Notes: generated by a model from the letters alone, not told the origin. A stretch of DNA of 64,000 nt from Diplonema papillatum (GCA_030068145.1 JAPJBO010000665.1:1-64000); one strand, 5' to 3'; counted from the first letter of the stretch, positions 1 through 11,318 are shown. Numbers and translations: made by a program.

Positions 1-24
1 CCCAAGAAGGCACCGGAAGACGCG

Positions 25-134
25 GTGAACACATCCCGCCCTGGAGAAATATGTGTGCAACACCGGAAACCACGCTGCAAGGACTGTACAAAGAAGCGTT
101 TGCCGGCGGAAACCTGTTGCCGGTTCAAGTGGAG
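25..134 (+). other. Cys/His module fragment at window edge
   Basis: This frame reads a module of pattern C-x2-H-x4-C-x2-C-x9-CC. It is nearly the same as the module at 1765-1850, sharing the segment KKRLPAETCCR. It is not in frame with the zinc-knuckle/RNase H ORF that follows, so it is probably the 3' remnant of another LINE-A copy or marks a frameshift. Confidence 0.6.
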
Positions 135-2032
135 ATGCACGATTCCCCACTCACCGCGTCATGCTGAAATCAGTGATTGTGGGAGCCACGCCGGCGGCTG
201 GACGAACAGGGGCCGGTGAAGAAAGCTGTCTATACTGCAATACGGAGGAACGAGAAACGGTGGATCACCTTTTCTGGAGCTGCCCCGCTTGGGAGCACTT
301 GCGCGCGAAGTACGAAGACATAAGGACCATGCAGGTAAACTGGCCCCCGTGTCTGCGCTTGTGCGGGATAGCCCCAGCCCCTCAGGTAGACGAAAGCACC
401 TCCGTGCTGCCGGCAGAAAAGGAGAAAAGGCGGCATGTAGTGAAGCGACTGCAACTGTTCTTTGTCGAAGTGCTGAGGGAACGCCAGGGTGCCGACGGCC
501 TGCTCGACAGGTCAGCCCGGCATCACAGGACAGAGAGCTACCCGCGAGGCTGGAGACCAACTGAACCCTGCCGACTCGCAGTCCCTTTCATTGCGCCATC
601 CGCCGTGACAACGAAATGGAAATACGGACGGGAAATGTGGATGGCGTTCACCGACTGGCTGCGGCAGGTGAAATGGGCACCCCCGGGACACGACGAGCTG
701 GGCATCAGCTTCATCGAGTTAGCTGTAGAGTTCGAAATGCACACCGGACAGCGGCTCCCTGACCTCAAAAGCAGGTACTATACAGCAGTACCTCAAGCAC
801 AGACAGGCAAGGTGACAGCAGCTCGCACAACGCTAGCGGATGGGGAAATGGGCGACAGCAGGTTGCTTGTGTGCTTCGATGGTGGGGCGAGAGCGAACGG
901 AACCGCCTTCGCCGTTGCTGGCGCAGGGGCGGTAATGTACCGAGACGGCGTCAAGGTGTCGGAAGTAATCCTGCCGCTGCCCACCGTGCGCAGCAATAAC
1001 GTGGCAGAGTATGAAGCGGTGCTAGCGGGCCTGCATCTGCTGAACGAAGCGAACGATGCGGACGGCACGCAGTGTACGGTGCGGGGGGACTCGGCACTGG
1101 TAGTGGGGCAGCTTTTGCGACGCCTGGCATGTTCCGAGGAGCTCAAGCCATACCAGACACGCGCTGCCAGAATGGTTTCTTCCCTGCAGCGACGGATGAC
1201 AGTGCGCATCGAGCACGTCAAGCGCGAGAGGAACACGGACGCTGATGCCCTGAGTAACGCCGCCATGGACTTGGTGCAGCGCCAGCGGCCGACTCCTCGA
1301 AGGCAAGAGAAGATGCTAACCGACTTTCGCCGGTCCGCCTTGGGCAAAGCGCTTAGCCTCGTTGAGATGGGGAAGGCGTACAAGAAGGTGACGGGGCAGC
1401 CGTGGTTCTATGGCCATGAGTACTCCTCCACCGTGCTGACATCCCTGGGAGGGACGGTTGTACGGGGCGTCTCCCGACGAGCGCAGCTGTCAGAGGCGAC
1501 AGAAGGCATCATCGTGAGGATACGCGAACACGCGCAGGCGGGAATCGCGGACGAACATGAGAGCAGCCCTTACCCGCCACACCTGAAGTGGGCCGCAACC
1601 TTCTTGCCAGAGGAGGCTTACCCGGCAGGATGGACACAGGGAAAACCCGACTGGAAAGGCAGAACGGAAGAGGCCGAAAGGGGTTCAAGCACTGACCCGC
1701 GCAAAGGTGCCCCCCCGTGCGAGGCCCCAGAAGGCGCTGCTAACACTTCCCGCCCTGGAGTGGTTTGCTCGCTCCACAAAAAGCCGCGATGCAGTGAGTG
1801 CGTAAAAAAGCGTCTACCGGCGGAGACCTGCTGTCGCCTCAAGCAGCATCATCACGGATCGGATGGTCTAAGGCCCCGGATGCACTTCTGCACAGCTCAC
1901 AGACTAGGACGTTGCGGCGATTGTGTGGCTGAAAACGAAGCATTAGCCAGCTGCTGCACAAAGCATCACGCAAACAGGAGAGCGAATGGAGGCCCCCACT
2001 CCCAGCCCGGGGGTGCATCGGCCGTCACCTAG
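53..2032 (+). CDS. LINE-A polyprotein C-terminus: zinc knuckle, RNase H, Cys/His modules
   Basis: This is an open frame of 659 codons; LINE homology begins near base 145, and the frame opens on GTG only because the window cuts the element. In order it shows a CCHC knuckle (C59-x2-C62-x9-H72-x4-C77) typical of the end of LINE RT proteins, then an RNase HI domain from about residue 270 with all four expected acidic positions (CFDGG, AEYEAV, RGDSALV, DADALSNAA). A segment with WAATF and YPAGW follows, then two modules C-x2-H-x4-C-x2-C-x9-CC-x2-3-HH near the C-terminus. RNase H would remove RNA from the cDNA hybrid during target-primed reverse transcription; the Cys/His modules are inferred to bind zinc or nucleic acid. 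The domain looks intact. Confidence 0.8.
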   Translation: MCNTGNHAARTVQRSVCRRKPVAGSSGDARFPTHRVMLKSVIVGATPAAGRTGAGEESCLYCNTEERETVDHLFWSCPAWEHLRAKYEDIRTMQVNWPPCLRLCGIAPAPQVDESTSVLPAEKEKRRHVVKRLQLFFVEVLRERQGADGLLDRSARHHRTESYPRGWRPTEPCRLAVPFIAPSAVTTKWKYGREMWMAFTDWLRQVKWAPPGHDELGISFIELAVEFEMHTGQRLPDLKSRYYTAVPQAQTGKVTAARTTLADGEMGDSRLLVCFDGGARANGTAFAVAGAGAVMYRDGVKVSEVILPLPTVRSNNVAEYEAVLAGLHLLNEANDADGTQCTVRGDSALVVGQLLRRLACSEELKPYQTRAARMVSSLQRRMTVRIEHVKRERNTDADALSNAAMDLVQRQRPTPRRQEKMLTDFRRSALGKALSLVEMGKAYKKVTGQPWFYGHEYSSTVLTSLGGTVVRGVSRRAQLSEATEGIIVRIREHAQAGIADEHESSPYPPHLKWAATFLPEEAYPAGWTQGKPDWKGRTEEAERGSSTDPRKGAPPCEAPEGAANTSRPGVVCSLHKKPRCSECVKKRLPAETCCRLKQHHHGSDGLRPRMHFCTAHRLGRCGDCVAENEALASCCTKHHANRRANGGPHSQPGGASAVT

Positions 2033-2088
2033 CTTAATCTGAGCGTGGTCGTACTTTCGTGAAGGGAGGCACCACGTTAAAACGGGTC

Positions 2089-2760
<672 letters not shown>

Positions 2761-2957
2761 TCATCTCACCTTTAACACACGGCTGATTCACGCATGCTCT
2801 GGGCAGACGCTACCGTCCGACATTTCGCACGTGCGTCGCAGTCGTTGGGTGGTATTGACAAGGGGTTGTTCACTTGTTGCGTTAGTGGGGGGGGGGGAAG
2901 GAGTCATTTGCAAATGAGTACCACACTTCAAACCCTGAAAATTCTCTTCATCCTCAG

Positions 2958-3046
2958 GTGCATCCGCTCAAGTTCCCCACCTCGCGCGGTGTGATCTGCT
3001 TCAACGTGTGGGACACAGCGGGACAGGAGAAGTACGGTGGACTCAG
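2958..3046 (+). CDS. RAN: Ran GTPase, exon with switch II
   Basis: Ran is the small nuclear GTPase that sets the direction of importin/exportin transport and helps spindle and envelope assembly. This exon encodes the segment starting VHPLKF through the DTAGQEK switch II motif to GGLR. The acceptor is tcctcag and the donor ag/gtatgc; the exon ends two bases into a codon that the next exon completes. The upstream exon with the P-loop and switch I is absent: 1-2957 holds only LINE-A sequence and remnants, so it lies left of the window. Conservation across all three exons argues for a functional gene, not a processed copy. Confidence 0.9.
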
Positions 3047-3056
3047 GTATGCTACG

Positions 3057-3132
3057 GCTTATCACGTGGGCGGCCCTGAGATCACCCCCTCAGGTGACAC
3101 CACTTTATCTTTAGCCGTACTTCAACGCTCTT
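3057..3132. repeat. Dispersed repeat J
   Basis: Begins about ten bases after the Ran donor. Nearly identical to 63771-63847 (cttatcacgtgggcggccc and onwards), so a repeat copy has landed beside the splice site. Confidence 0.7.
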
Positions 3133-3263
3133 CTTCGTTCCCGCACCTTGGGAACAGCAGCCGCAGCCTTGCGGTTGCAGGTTTGGGTATACGAGCTTGG
3201 CTTCCCTGAGTAGCTTTTCTGCGAGCTACGAGGGTCAAACAATATCGTCTACCCCTTTTCTCA

Positions 3264-3462
3264 TTTGGTCTCACACAGTTCAGGACAACGTGCGGCCATC
3301 ATGAGCTCTACCTTTAGATTGGCCCACACAACTCAGGACAACGTGCGGCCATCAAACACCACCTTTAGATTGGTCTCACACAACTCGGGACAACGTGCGG
3401 CCATCAAGCACCACCTTTAGATTGGTCTCACACAACTCGGGACAACGTGCGGCCATCACGAA
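3264..3462. repeat. 52-bp tandem repeat, four copies
   Basis: Units share gacaacgtgcggccatca at 3284, 3337, 3389 and 3441, a spacing of 52-53 bp. Lies in the Ran intron. Confidence 0.9.
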
Positions 3463-3654
3463 TTACCGGTGGGAGCCCTAACAGTACCGTGAGGAAGGCA
3501 CTGCAAAAAGAAGTGAGCTACATATCTTTGCGACAGGGATCACCCATGCACAAGCTCCGGCACATGAACGCACCTTGCCCTACACCCGCGCCCTATGCGA
3601 GGACTCCCACCCTGACTGATTAATTTGACACGCACATACACTCACCACACACAG

Positions 3655-3976
3655 AGATGGATACTACATCAACGGCAACTGCGGGATCATCATGTTCGAT
3701 GTTACGTCGCGTCAAACGTACAAGAACGTGCCGAACTGGTACCGGGACGTTGTGAGAGTGTGTGAGAACATCCCCATCGTTCTCGTCGGCAACAAGGTGG
3801 ACGTGATGGAGCGCACCGTGAAGATCAAGATGATCACCTTCCACAGGAAGAAGAACCTGCAATACTACGACATCAGCGCGAAGTCGAACTACCACTTCGA
3901 GAAGCCGTTCCTCTGGCTCGCGAAGAAGCTCGCCAACGACAACAACCTCACCTTCATCGGAGAAATCAACCTCCGT
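3655..3976 (+). CDS. RAN: Ran GTPase, G-domain exon
   Basis: Continues Ran from the codon split AG/A (Arg) into [19 protein letters not shown]. It carries the guanine-specificity motif NKVD, the run [18 protein letters not shown] and the closing segment [11 protein letters not shown], all diagnostic of Ran rather than Rab or Rho. The acceptor is cacacacag, a CA-rich tract rather than a polypyrimidine one. The donor is taken as gtatgt at 3977, giving phase 0, which fits the last exon at 5922. Confidence 0.92.
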
Positions 3977-4284
3977 GTATGTTTTTCTGTCAACAACAGG
4001 CAGCAATTCCAGGCTCGCTCAAGCTCCTGTGTGGAAGGCTCGTGGGAAACAAACTCGGCACCACAACATTATCTCCACCACGGGATGTGCTACCACGACC
4101 CCGTGGTTCTCAGATCCCAGGATGCCATGCAGCAGCGGTCATGTATCCATACCACCCAGCTGCTACGCTGCTACACAGTACGTAGGTACGGTATATACAT
4201 ACCACCTACAGCCTGTATAGCTACGTAGCATCCTCCTCTGCTAGTGCCCTACACTGCGGCACCATAACACTATCTAATGATCCG

Positions 4285-4945
4285 GTGGCCTTACTTGGGT
4301 GTACTTCGGAAAGTACTTGGGAGACTTCATGGGCAGTAAATCGACCCGAGACTCTCACGTATCCGGTCTCTAAATACGCTGGAAGCTCTACAACTCACGA
4401 ACTCACACACGAACCGTGCCTCCAGTGGTACAAGCACCATTCTGGAACTCAGAACAATGTCAACCCGAGACTAACATTTCCGGGCCTCTAAATATGCTGA
4501 ACTCTGCAACTCACGAACTCACGCACGAAACGTGGCCTCCAGTGGTGCAAGCACCACTGCCCTCTCACCATTTTTGGCACTCAGTCCCAACGATGTCAAC
4601 CCTAGACTCCTACGTATCCGGTCCTCTAAATACTGCGGAAGCTCTGCAGCTCACGAACTCACACCCGAAACGTGGCCCCCAAGTGGTGCAAGCACCATGC
4701 TCTTTTGCCATTTTTGGAACCCGTTCTCAACAATGTCAAACCGAGGCTCTAACACATCCGGTCTTCTTAAATACTCTGGAAGCTCTACAACTCACGATCT
4801 CACACACGAAACGTGGCTCCCAGTGGTGCAAGCACCACGCTCTTTTACCATTTATGGAACCGTTCCCAACACTGTCAACCCGAGGCTCTAGCACATCTGG
4901 TCTTCTGAATACTGTGGAAGCTCTACAACTCACGATCTCTGGGGG
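4285..4945. repeat. ~137-bp tandem repeat, about 4.5 copies
   Basis: Diverged units begin near 4363, 4485, 4621, 4761 and 4900. Each runs from ctctaaatac, through actcacgaactcac and gtggtgcaagcacca, to a segment like aatgtcaacccgag. It fills part of the last Ran intron. Chance open frames across it are not genes. The rest of the intron to 5921 holds repeat E and nothing else recognised. Confidence 0.85.
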
Positions 4946-5282
4946 ACTTGGCAAGTGTCCTAACTTGTATTCTGAAATATGACTACAGGCAAAAAACCTG
5001 AAAACCCCCCACTTTTTGACTGCGCCCCCCGTTTTCGCAGCGGCATCCGCCCTCAGCCAGGGTCGATTTTCCTGCCCGACGAAGGTCGCATTTGAAAGCC
5101 CTGTGCCATATGGGTCAATGCCAAAATGGGGGCTGGCAATGAGGAATCTGCACCTAAAAATTCACGGTCACAAATTGTTTCGAACCTGACTCGTCTAAGC
5201 GAGCAAATAAAGTGTACACGAAAGAAGCCATGCATGCCCCCCCCAAACCCACCCGGTACGTATTAGCTTTAAAAGAACCCTT

Positions 5283-5516
5283 TCGACGAAGGTCACCCGG
5301 AGACTCTAAAATCCCGGATTCTCAAGCGAACTATAACTCTAAAAATGTCCGAAACCACCAATGACCAACGACCAAGGTACCCACCGATCCTCTTACCTCG
5401 TGTAACCACCACTCTTACGACACTCAGAGCACAAAGAATATCTTCCCTTAGCGACGAAGGTCACCCGGAGACTTTAAAACCCCGGAGTTTCAAGCGAACT
5501 TTCACTCTAAAAACAG
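5283..5516. repeat. Dispersed repeat E, two copies
   Basis: Two copies of a block reading ggtcacccggagact, then aagcgaactt and cactctaaaaa. The segment 5349-5515 is matched along its length at 47928-48045. Other copies or parts lie near 7342, 24205 and 35694. Confidence 0.75.
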
Positions 5517-5921
5517 GAGTCTCCGAGGCCAATTTGGTGCGCGCATGGTTACCCGGAGCGGAATACAGATTTCTTTCTCCAGGTGCTGACCCTTGCCGCC
5601 CATTCCCAGACCACAGTGGAAAATCTGAAAAAATGCCTGTTTTTGGCCCTATTTTGGATCATGCGGGAGGGGGGGGTGGGGGTACCATACCCCCCATCTG
5701 TGTGGGTTTGTGAGCCCCTATGCATGGCACGGGGCCCATCTGGTAGGAAATAACACTCAGAAGTTGTTTTTGGGGTGATCCTGGGCCCAGAAATACCCGG
5801 GTTTAACTCAGAATTTTTTGAGCTGAAGAAGTGCAAAGGGGGGTTTGGCATTGACCCATATCTTTCCAATATAGCAAACGACGACCACTTTCGATGAATA
5901 CACCCGAAACCACCCCCGCAG

Positions 5922-6032
5922 AAAGACGACGTGGTCACGATGAGCGACGCTCTGAAGGCGCAATTGGACGCGGACGCCCGCAACGCCGCCACCAGCGCCC
6001 TTCCCGACCAGGACGACGACGACCTCATGTAG
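5922..6032 (+). CDS. RAN: Ran GTPase, C-terminal exon
   Basis: The phase-0 exon reads KDDVVTMSDALKAQLDADAR and ends SALPDQDDDDLM, then TAG. This is the Ran C-terminal switch helix and acidic tail (LPDEDDDL in animals), which folds over the GDP form and is displaced when RanBP domains bind. The acceptor is acccccgcag. Joined to 3976 it gives the normal Ran length with no gap. An A-rich stretch follows the stop at 6090-6130. The intron before it is 1,945 bp, filled with tandem and dispersed repeats. Confidence 0.88.
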   Translation, partial: KDDVVTMSDALKAQLDADARNAATSALPDQDDDDLM

Positions 6033-6281
6033 ACGCTGACTCCTCCACCACCCTCCCCGTAGTCTTTCAGAGGGGCCAGGCCCCTCGGAGGGGGAGAAAA
6101 AAAAACCAAAAAAAAAAAAGAAAAAAGAAAAGAAATCATCTAGAAATCACTAGCCCCGCGTGGGTAGACGCTCGGTCTAACAACCGCAAAACCGTGAAAT
6201 CCGTTTCCCGGCAGCTCGTGCGTTCTCACCGCGCGATCGTCGCAGAGGCCCCCCCCCCCCATCCGAGCAGATTGCCACCGT

Positions 6282-6868
6282 AAAAAGAAGACAAGTCAGT
6301 GCTGCCTAGCGAGTCGCAGTCACAATCAGGGCGAGTGCCCTGAGTTTTTTTAGCTGATTGCTCAGACACGGTTGTGGGGGCCTTCTCCCCGTGACGGATT
6401 CGCCTGTGCTCTAGTAGCACGGGTGGTCCTCGCTGTGACGAGCTACGAAGCCGCCTGACATACCAGACTCACACCGCAGTCCTGTCTGCAGACAGATGCG
6501 CCTTACCGTCTGGCTCCTAATCTTATGTAATTTTTAATTTATAAGTATCGGGAAATACGAAAGAAAATAATTATTGATTTATAAATTAAAAGTTACATGA
6601 AACAAAGGCCTGTAAAACAGAGGCGCGCCACACACTGCACCGTACCGTGGGCCTGCGGCGGCGCTAAAGCGGCGCCGCCAAAAAGAAACCATTTCATTGA
6701 TCCGCCAAGAGTGGCGCCGAGAATAATAATTAAGGATTTATAAATTAGCGGCCGATAAATTATAAACCACGCATATTATTGGCCTATAAATTAGAGGCTG
6801 GACGGTATGTGTCTGTCGCTTAAAGGACCGCAGACCGCACACATCCGTTAAGCACGTTCTTGCAATCC
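6282..6868 (+). repeat. Dispersed repeat A, copy 1, split by a 300-bp element
   Basis: Matches repeat A (see 8394-8630) and carries extra 5' sequence also seen at 50158-50275. It is split at 6506-6805 by a TA-flanked inverted-repeat element and ends with acgttcttgcaatcccc. Confidence 0.85.
6506..6805. mobile_element. 300-bp TA-flanked MITE with AT-rich core
   Basis: Ends are ccgtctggctcctaat and, inverted, ccgtccagcctctaat (12 of 16 match), each flanked by TA. The uninterrupted target gcc-TTA-tgtgtc is present in repeat A at 8532 and 34511, so a single TA was duplicated, as in Tc1/mariner-type insertion. The core holds a second AT-rich inverted repeat (gtaatttttaatttataa and its near complement). 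There is no coding capacity. Confidence 0.8.
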
Positions 6869-7988
6869 CCCATTTTTTTTTTTTTCGTCTACTTAACCAT
6901 GGTTAAGAAGACGACTGAAAGCACAGACACAAAGATAGCTCAAAGCACTTGCAAAATAACACGAAAAGCCTCTAGGCAAAAACCCGTTTTCACATTTTTT
7001 CTAAGCTTCGCATTTGGGTTCACGTTTTCGCCCCTCCTTACCTTTTGCAATTGCGGGTAAGGATGTGGGGGCACATGCTTATTAGGAAGTAGGCGGAAAA
7101 CACGCGGACGACAATCGCTCAAACCCGATGCTGGGAGGAGCCAATCGGAGGCATTTCCAGCTTTCCCATTTTGCCTGCCTCAGAAGCTGGAGTTTAAGAA
7201 AAAGGGGGCCAAGACTACGCTCCTCGAAGGAATGTACTCGGTGTCGGTCACAAAACCCAGTCCCGGGCATGGCTAGCCATAACCCACAACGAAAGTGTAC
7301 ACCAAATCCACAACCCAGCCCTTGTTTGCTCTAAGAACCCATTTAGCAACGGTCACACGGAGGACCCTAAACCCCCGGAATTTCAAGCGAACTTTAACTC
7401 TAAGAAACGCTCGAAAAAGCGTGTTGCACCCCTCCCCGTTCAACTCCAGCTTCTGGGGCTGTGGCCCGGCCGTGTAGCTGCGCAAGGCAAGGAGGAGACC
7501 CTCCACTGTGCACACCGCGCTTCCGAAGAATGGGTCTTGGACTGCTGTTTTTTTTTTTTTGTGTGTGTGTTTCCCCTCCATTTTTTTTATACTAGAGCCA
7601 CGAGCTGACATAGCAGCTCGAAAGAAAAAAAACACACACATAAAGTGACAAGAAAAAGACAAGACTATACCCCCTCCCCTTGTTTTTTTTGACCCCTCCC
7701 TTGCTTTACACGGTGGACCAGATACGTGCCTGGGCTGCGGCCATCGGCTGCATACCCGAACCCTCGTTGCGACCGCTGAATAGATAAAGCTGCTCGGTCA
7801 AAAAGAAAAAAAAAAGAAAAAAGAAGAAGACGAAACCAGGTAAAAAGAAGGGAAGCATGAAAAGAAACGCACTCTGCAACGCCGCACAGCCCTTCGTTGG
7901 AAGAGCTGCGGTCAGGGGGAAGCTGGCCAGACTGGAAGTGCGACGCCACGGCCAAGACCGGCCCCTCACACGCGGACCTTTTTTTTCC
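6869..7988. other. Intergenic, repeat fragments only
   Basis: No gene recognised. Contains a fragment shared with 36036-36080 (cacgaaaagcctctaggcaa), a piece shared with 31820-31880 (repeat G) at 7242-7310, a repeat E copy near 7342-7410, and homopolymer-rich runs. Open frames here are short and unsupported. Confidence 0.6.
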
Positions 7989-8205
7989 CTTGTATAAGCA
8001 CCTGCTTTGTAGGAAATACTGAGGCTGCCAGCTGCAAAAGATCAAAGGAGGTAAATTTGCTGTAGCCCACACGAAACACAGGTGAATCTGGGTTGAGTGG
8101 CGGGCGTAAGCGTTCAACAAAAAGGACCCACTTTGTAGTTGTATTGTTTCTCCCCCTCTAGCCTCCTTCGAAGTAAGCACAAGGCAGCCCCTCGAGTATT
8201 TTCTC
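7989..8205. repeat. Dispersed repeat B, copy 1
   Basis: A ~210-bp block from tgtataagcacctgctttg to ccctcgagtatttt. Further copies lie at 23412-23600, 34899-35095, 35305-35535 and, inverted, 58060-58400. SINE-sized with no clear tRNA head. Confidence 0.85.
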
Positions 8206-8393
8206 TCCAGATTCGTTGCCCCCCCCCCCCCCCCCCCCCCTTCACACGCCCTCGTTCAGTCACTTGTCGCGTCTTTGCGCCAAGCCCCCCACCCGCCCAC
8301 CCACTTTTCTCCCCCACGGTTTTCTTCAGATATTTAGTTTTTTATTTTTATTTTCCGGCTTTTACGTTCCCCCCCGCCCCCTGGCTGAAGTGC

Positions 8394-8630
8394 ACCGTGA
8401 CGGATTCGCCTGTGCTCTAGTAGCACGGGTGGTCCTGGCTGTGACGAGCTACGAACAGCCGCCTGACAAACCAGACTCACACCGCAGCCCTGTCTGCAGA
8501 CACTCAGGTTCCACGCTGATGATGGTCCGCCTTATGTGTCCGTGGCTTAAAGGACCGAAACACGGCGCAGACGGGACCAGTGCGGTGTTGAGCACATACC
8601 CGTTCCAAGCACGTTCTTGCAATCCCCCTG
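8394..8630 (+). repeat. Dispersed repeat A, copy 2, with flanking direct repeats
   Basis: A 237-bp block from gtgacggattcgcctgtg to cttgcaatccccc. It is flanked by ctggctgaagtgcaccg on the left and ctggctggagtgcaccg on the right, a target-site duplication of about 17 bp with one mismatch. That fits retroposition of a short non-coding element. Confidence 0.8.
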
Positions 8631-8839
8631 GCTGGAGTGCACCGGATTGGGGGTGCTGTCCTGCGTCCTCCGACTCGGCTCTTTTTGCACACCGGCGCGG
8701 TTCTTTCTTTTTCCCCCGTTCTTCTTCTTTTTTCTTCGTCACATTCTCTTTTGGCATTTTCTTTGTTTTCCTGCTGTGACCTTCCTTCGACTACGAGCTT
8801 ATATACTTTGTACAGAAGTTGACCAGATACACTGAGATT

Positions 8840-10315
8840 GATCACAGCTAACGTGTAGACTGGCGCCTGGGTCTGGGATTGATGACAGCTAACGGACGAG
8901 TGGGCTTGCAAGACAACTGCTTTCATGTACGCTGGCAGCTTAGGGACAGAATATAGAAATGATCAAAGCTATCGGACAAGTTGGCTTGCAAGACAACTGC
9001 TTTCATGTACGCTGGCAGCTTAGGGACAGAATATAGAAATGATCAAAGCTATCGGACAAGTGGGCTTGCAAGACAACTGCTTTCATGTACGCTGGCAGCT
9101 TAGGGACAGAATATAGAAATGATCAAAGCTATCGGACAAGTGGGCTTGCAAGACAACTGCTTTCATGTACGCTGGCAGCTTAGGGACAGAATATAGAAAT
9201 GATCAAAGCTATCGGACAAGTGGGCTTGCAAGACAACTGCTTTCATGTACGCTGGCAGCTTAGGGACAGAATATAGAAATGATCAAAGCTATCGGACAAG
9301 TGGGCTTGCAAGACAACTGCTTTCATGTACGCTGGCAGCTTAGGGACAGAATATAGAAATGATCAAAGCTATCGGACAAGTGGGCTTGCAAGACAACTGC
9401 TTTCATGTACGCTGGCAGCTTAGGGACAGAATATAGAAATGATCAAAGCTATCGGACAAGTGGGCTTGCAAGACAACTGCTTTCATGTACGCTGGCAGCT
9501 TAGGGACAGAATATAGAAATGATCAAAGCTATCGGACAAGTGGGCTTGCAAGACAACTGCTTTCATGTACGCTGGCAGCTTAGGGACAGAATATAGAAAT
9601 GATCAAAGCTATCGGACAAGTGGGCTTGCAAGACAACTGCTTTCATGTACGCTGGCAGCTTAGGGACAGAATATAGAAATGATCAAAGCTATCGGACAAG
9701 TGGGCTTGCAAGACAACTGCTTTCATGTACGCTGGCAGCTTAGGGACAGAATATAGAAATGATCAAAGCTATCGGACAAGTGGGCTTGCAAGACAACTGC
9801 TTTCATGTACGCTGGCAGCTTAGGGACAGAATATAGAAATGATCAAAGCTATCGGACAAGTGGGCTTGCAAGACAACTGCTTTCATGTACGCTGGCAGCT
9901 TAGGGACAGAATATAGAAATGATCAAAGCTATCGGACAAGTGGGCTTGCAAGACAACTGCTTTCATGTACGCTGGCAGCTTAGGGACAGAATATAGAAAT
10001 GATCAAAGCTATCGGACAAGTGGGCTTGCAAGACAACTGCTTTCATGTACGCTGGCAGCTTAGGGACAGAATATAGAAATGATCAAAGCTATCGGACAAG
10101 TGGGCTTGCAAGACAACTACTTCCATGTACGCTGGTAGCTTAGGGACAGAATATGGAATTGATCAAAGCGATCGGACAAGTGGGCTTGCAAGACAACTAC
10201 TTCCATGTAGGCTGGCGGCTGAGTCAGGGATTGATCACAGCTAACGGACAAGTGGGCTTTGCAAGACAACTAGGCTGGCAGCTTAGGGACAGAATATAGA
10301 ATTGATCAAAGCTAT
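8840..10315. repeat. 80-bp satellite array, ~16-17 units
   Basis: Unit starts fall at 8961, 9041, 9121 and every 80 bp to 10161; the central copies are identical over long stretches. Edge copies at 8840-8960 and 10081-10315 are diverged and shortened. Each unit begins gatcaaagctatcgg and ends acagaatatagaaat. No coding potential. Confidence 0.97.
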
Positions 10316-10619
10316 TATTGAAACCACCTCAAGCGCATTCAAAATAACACAGCAGGAGGGGAAGTAGGGCTCCGTGACGAGTTCTGCGGTTGCCCTTTGG
10401 AGGGCTCACACAACCCCACCCCCCTGGAAAGACACTAATTTTGCGGTGTCGCTGTTGCTCTTTTTTTTTGTCAGGCGAGAAGCAAGTCATGTTTCGTCCC
10501 GTGACGCGTCTGCTCTTCGCAGCGAAGGCCGAATGTGACGTTCTGCGCAACGGGATGAAGATTCGTCTTAAGGTAGTGCTTTGCCCTCATGCGGGATTGG
10601 GGGCACCCGACCAATGTTA

Positions 10620-11318
10620 CAGTGCTCCCGCTAACGAAAAAGTGCGAGGAATTCCTCAAAAAAAAAAAAAAAAAAACACACAAACAACGCTAAAAAGAGG
10701 CTCGAAAAAAGAGGTGAGGAATTCCTCACCTTTTTCCTGTTGGTGGTATCGTTAGCCAAAGCACTGCATCACAGTCTCGTGGGCTGGCGGGCAGAAGTCT
10801 GGGGCTGCCACGGGGGCTGGAGCCGAGAAAGAGAGAGTCGAGGATCAGAAGCAGCCCCGGATTTCTTGACAGATTCTCTCTCAGTCGACACAACTGCCTT
10901 GTTCCACGTGATCTCTGGTCTGCGGCTACTCGTGCCAATGATTTACCAGCGCGCAGTATCGCGCGCTGGTAAATCATTGGCACGAGTAGCCGCAGACCAG
11001 AGAGTAGCGAGTGGTGATTAAATTTTAGATGGGCTGTTGCCTCCAGGAATGTGCAGTGTTTATTGTGACAAACAGACTGAGGAGTGCAAACTTTCTCCAC
11101 CTGTACCAAACCGTTCGCCGGGGGGCAAAGCCCCCCCGGACCCCCCCCTGGAGAAAAGCTTCTCGGTCCCAAAAAGTTGGTCGGGAAACCAAGGCAAAAA
11201 CGAAGCTACCAATCTGCACAAACACGGGGGTAAATTTTTTGGGGGCACAAAAAAAAAAAACAAGCCCCAAAACAGGTTTTTGAATTCCTCACCAAAAGTG
11301 AGGTTAGCAGGAGCACTG
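10620..11318. mobile_element. 699-bp terminal-inverted-repeat element
   Basis: Ends are CAGTGCTCCCGCTAAC and, inverted, CAGTGCTCCTGCTAAC, followed inward by matching gaattcctc blocks. Flanks are ccaatgtta and ccgaatgta, compatible with an imperfect 8-9 bp target duplication, which would suggest a hAT-like MITE. No transposase is visible. It holds a large perfect hairpin at 10912-11003. Confidence 0.65.
10912..11003. repeat. Perfect inverted repeat, 43-bp arms, 6-nt spacer
   Basis: Arms 10912-10954 and 10961-11003 are exact reverse complements around agtatc. They contain tctggtctgcggctactcgt and its complement. The lack of any mismatch suggests a recent origin or active correction. Confidence 0.97.

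Noticed and set aside
2958-6032. Ran as a processed pseudogene
   Set aside because: It has introns with matching phases and no in-frame stop in any of the three exons.
6079-6140. Poly-A tail marking a retroposed Ran copy
   Set aside because: The A-rich run is mixed with other bases, lies 50 nt after the stop, and the gene has introns.
8840-10315. CRISPR-like array
   Set aside because: The 80-bp units are contiguous without unique spacers and the genome is eukaryotic.
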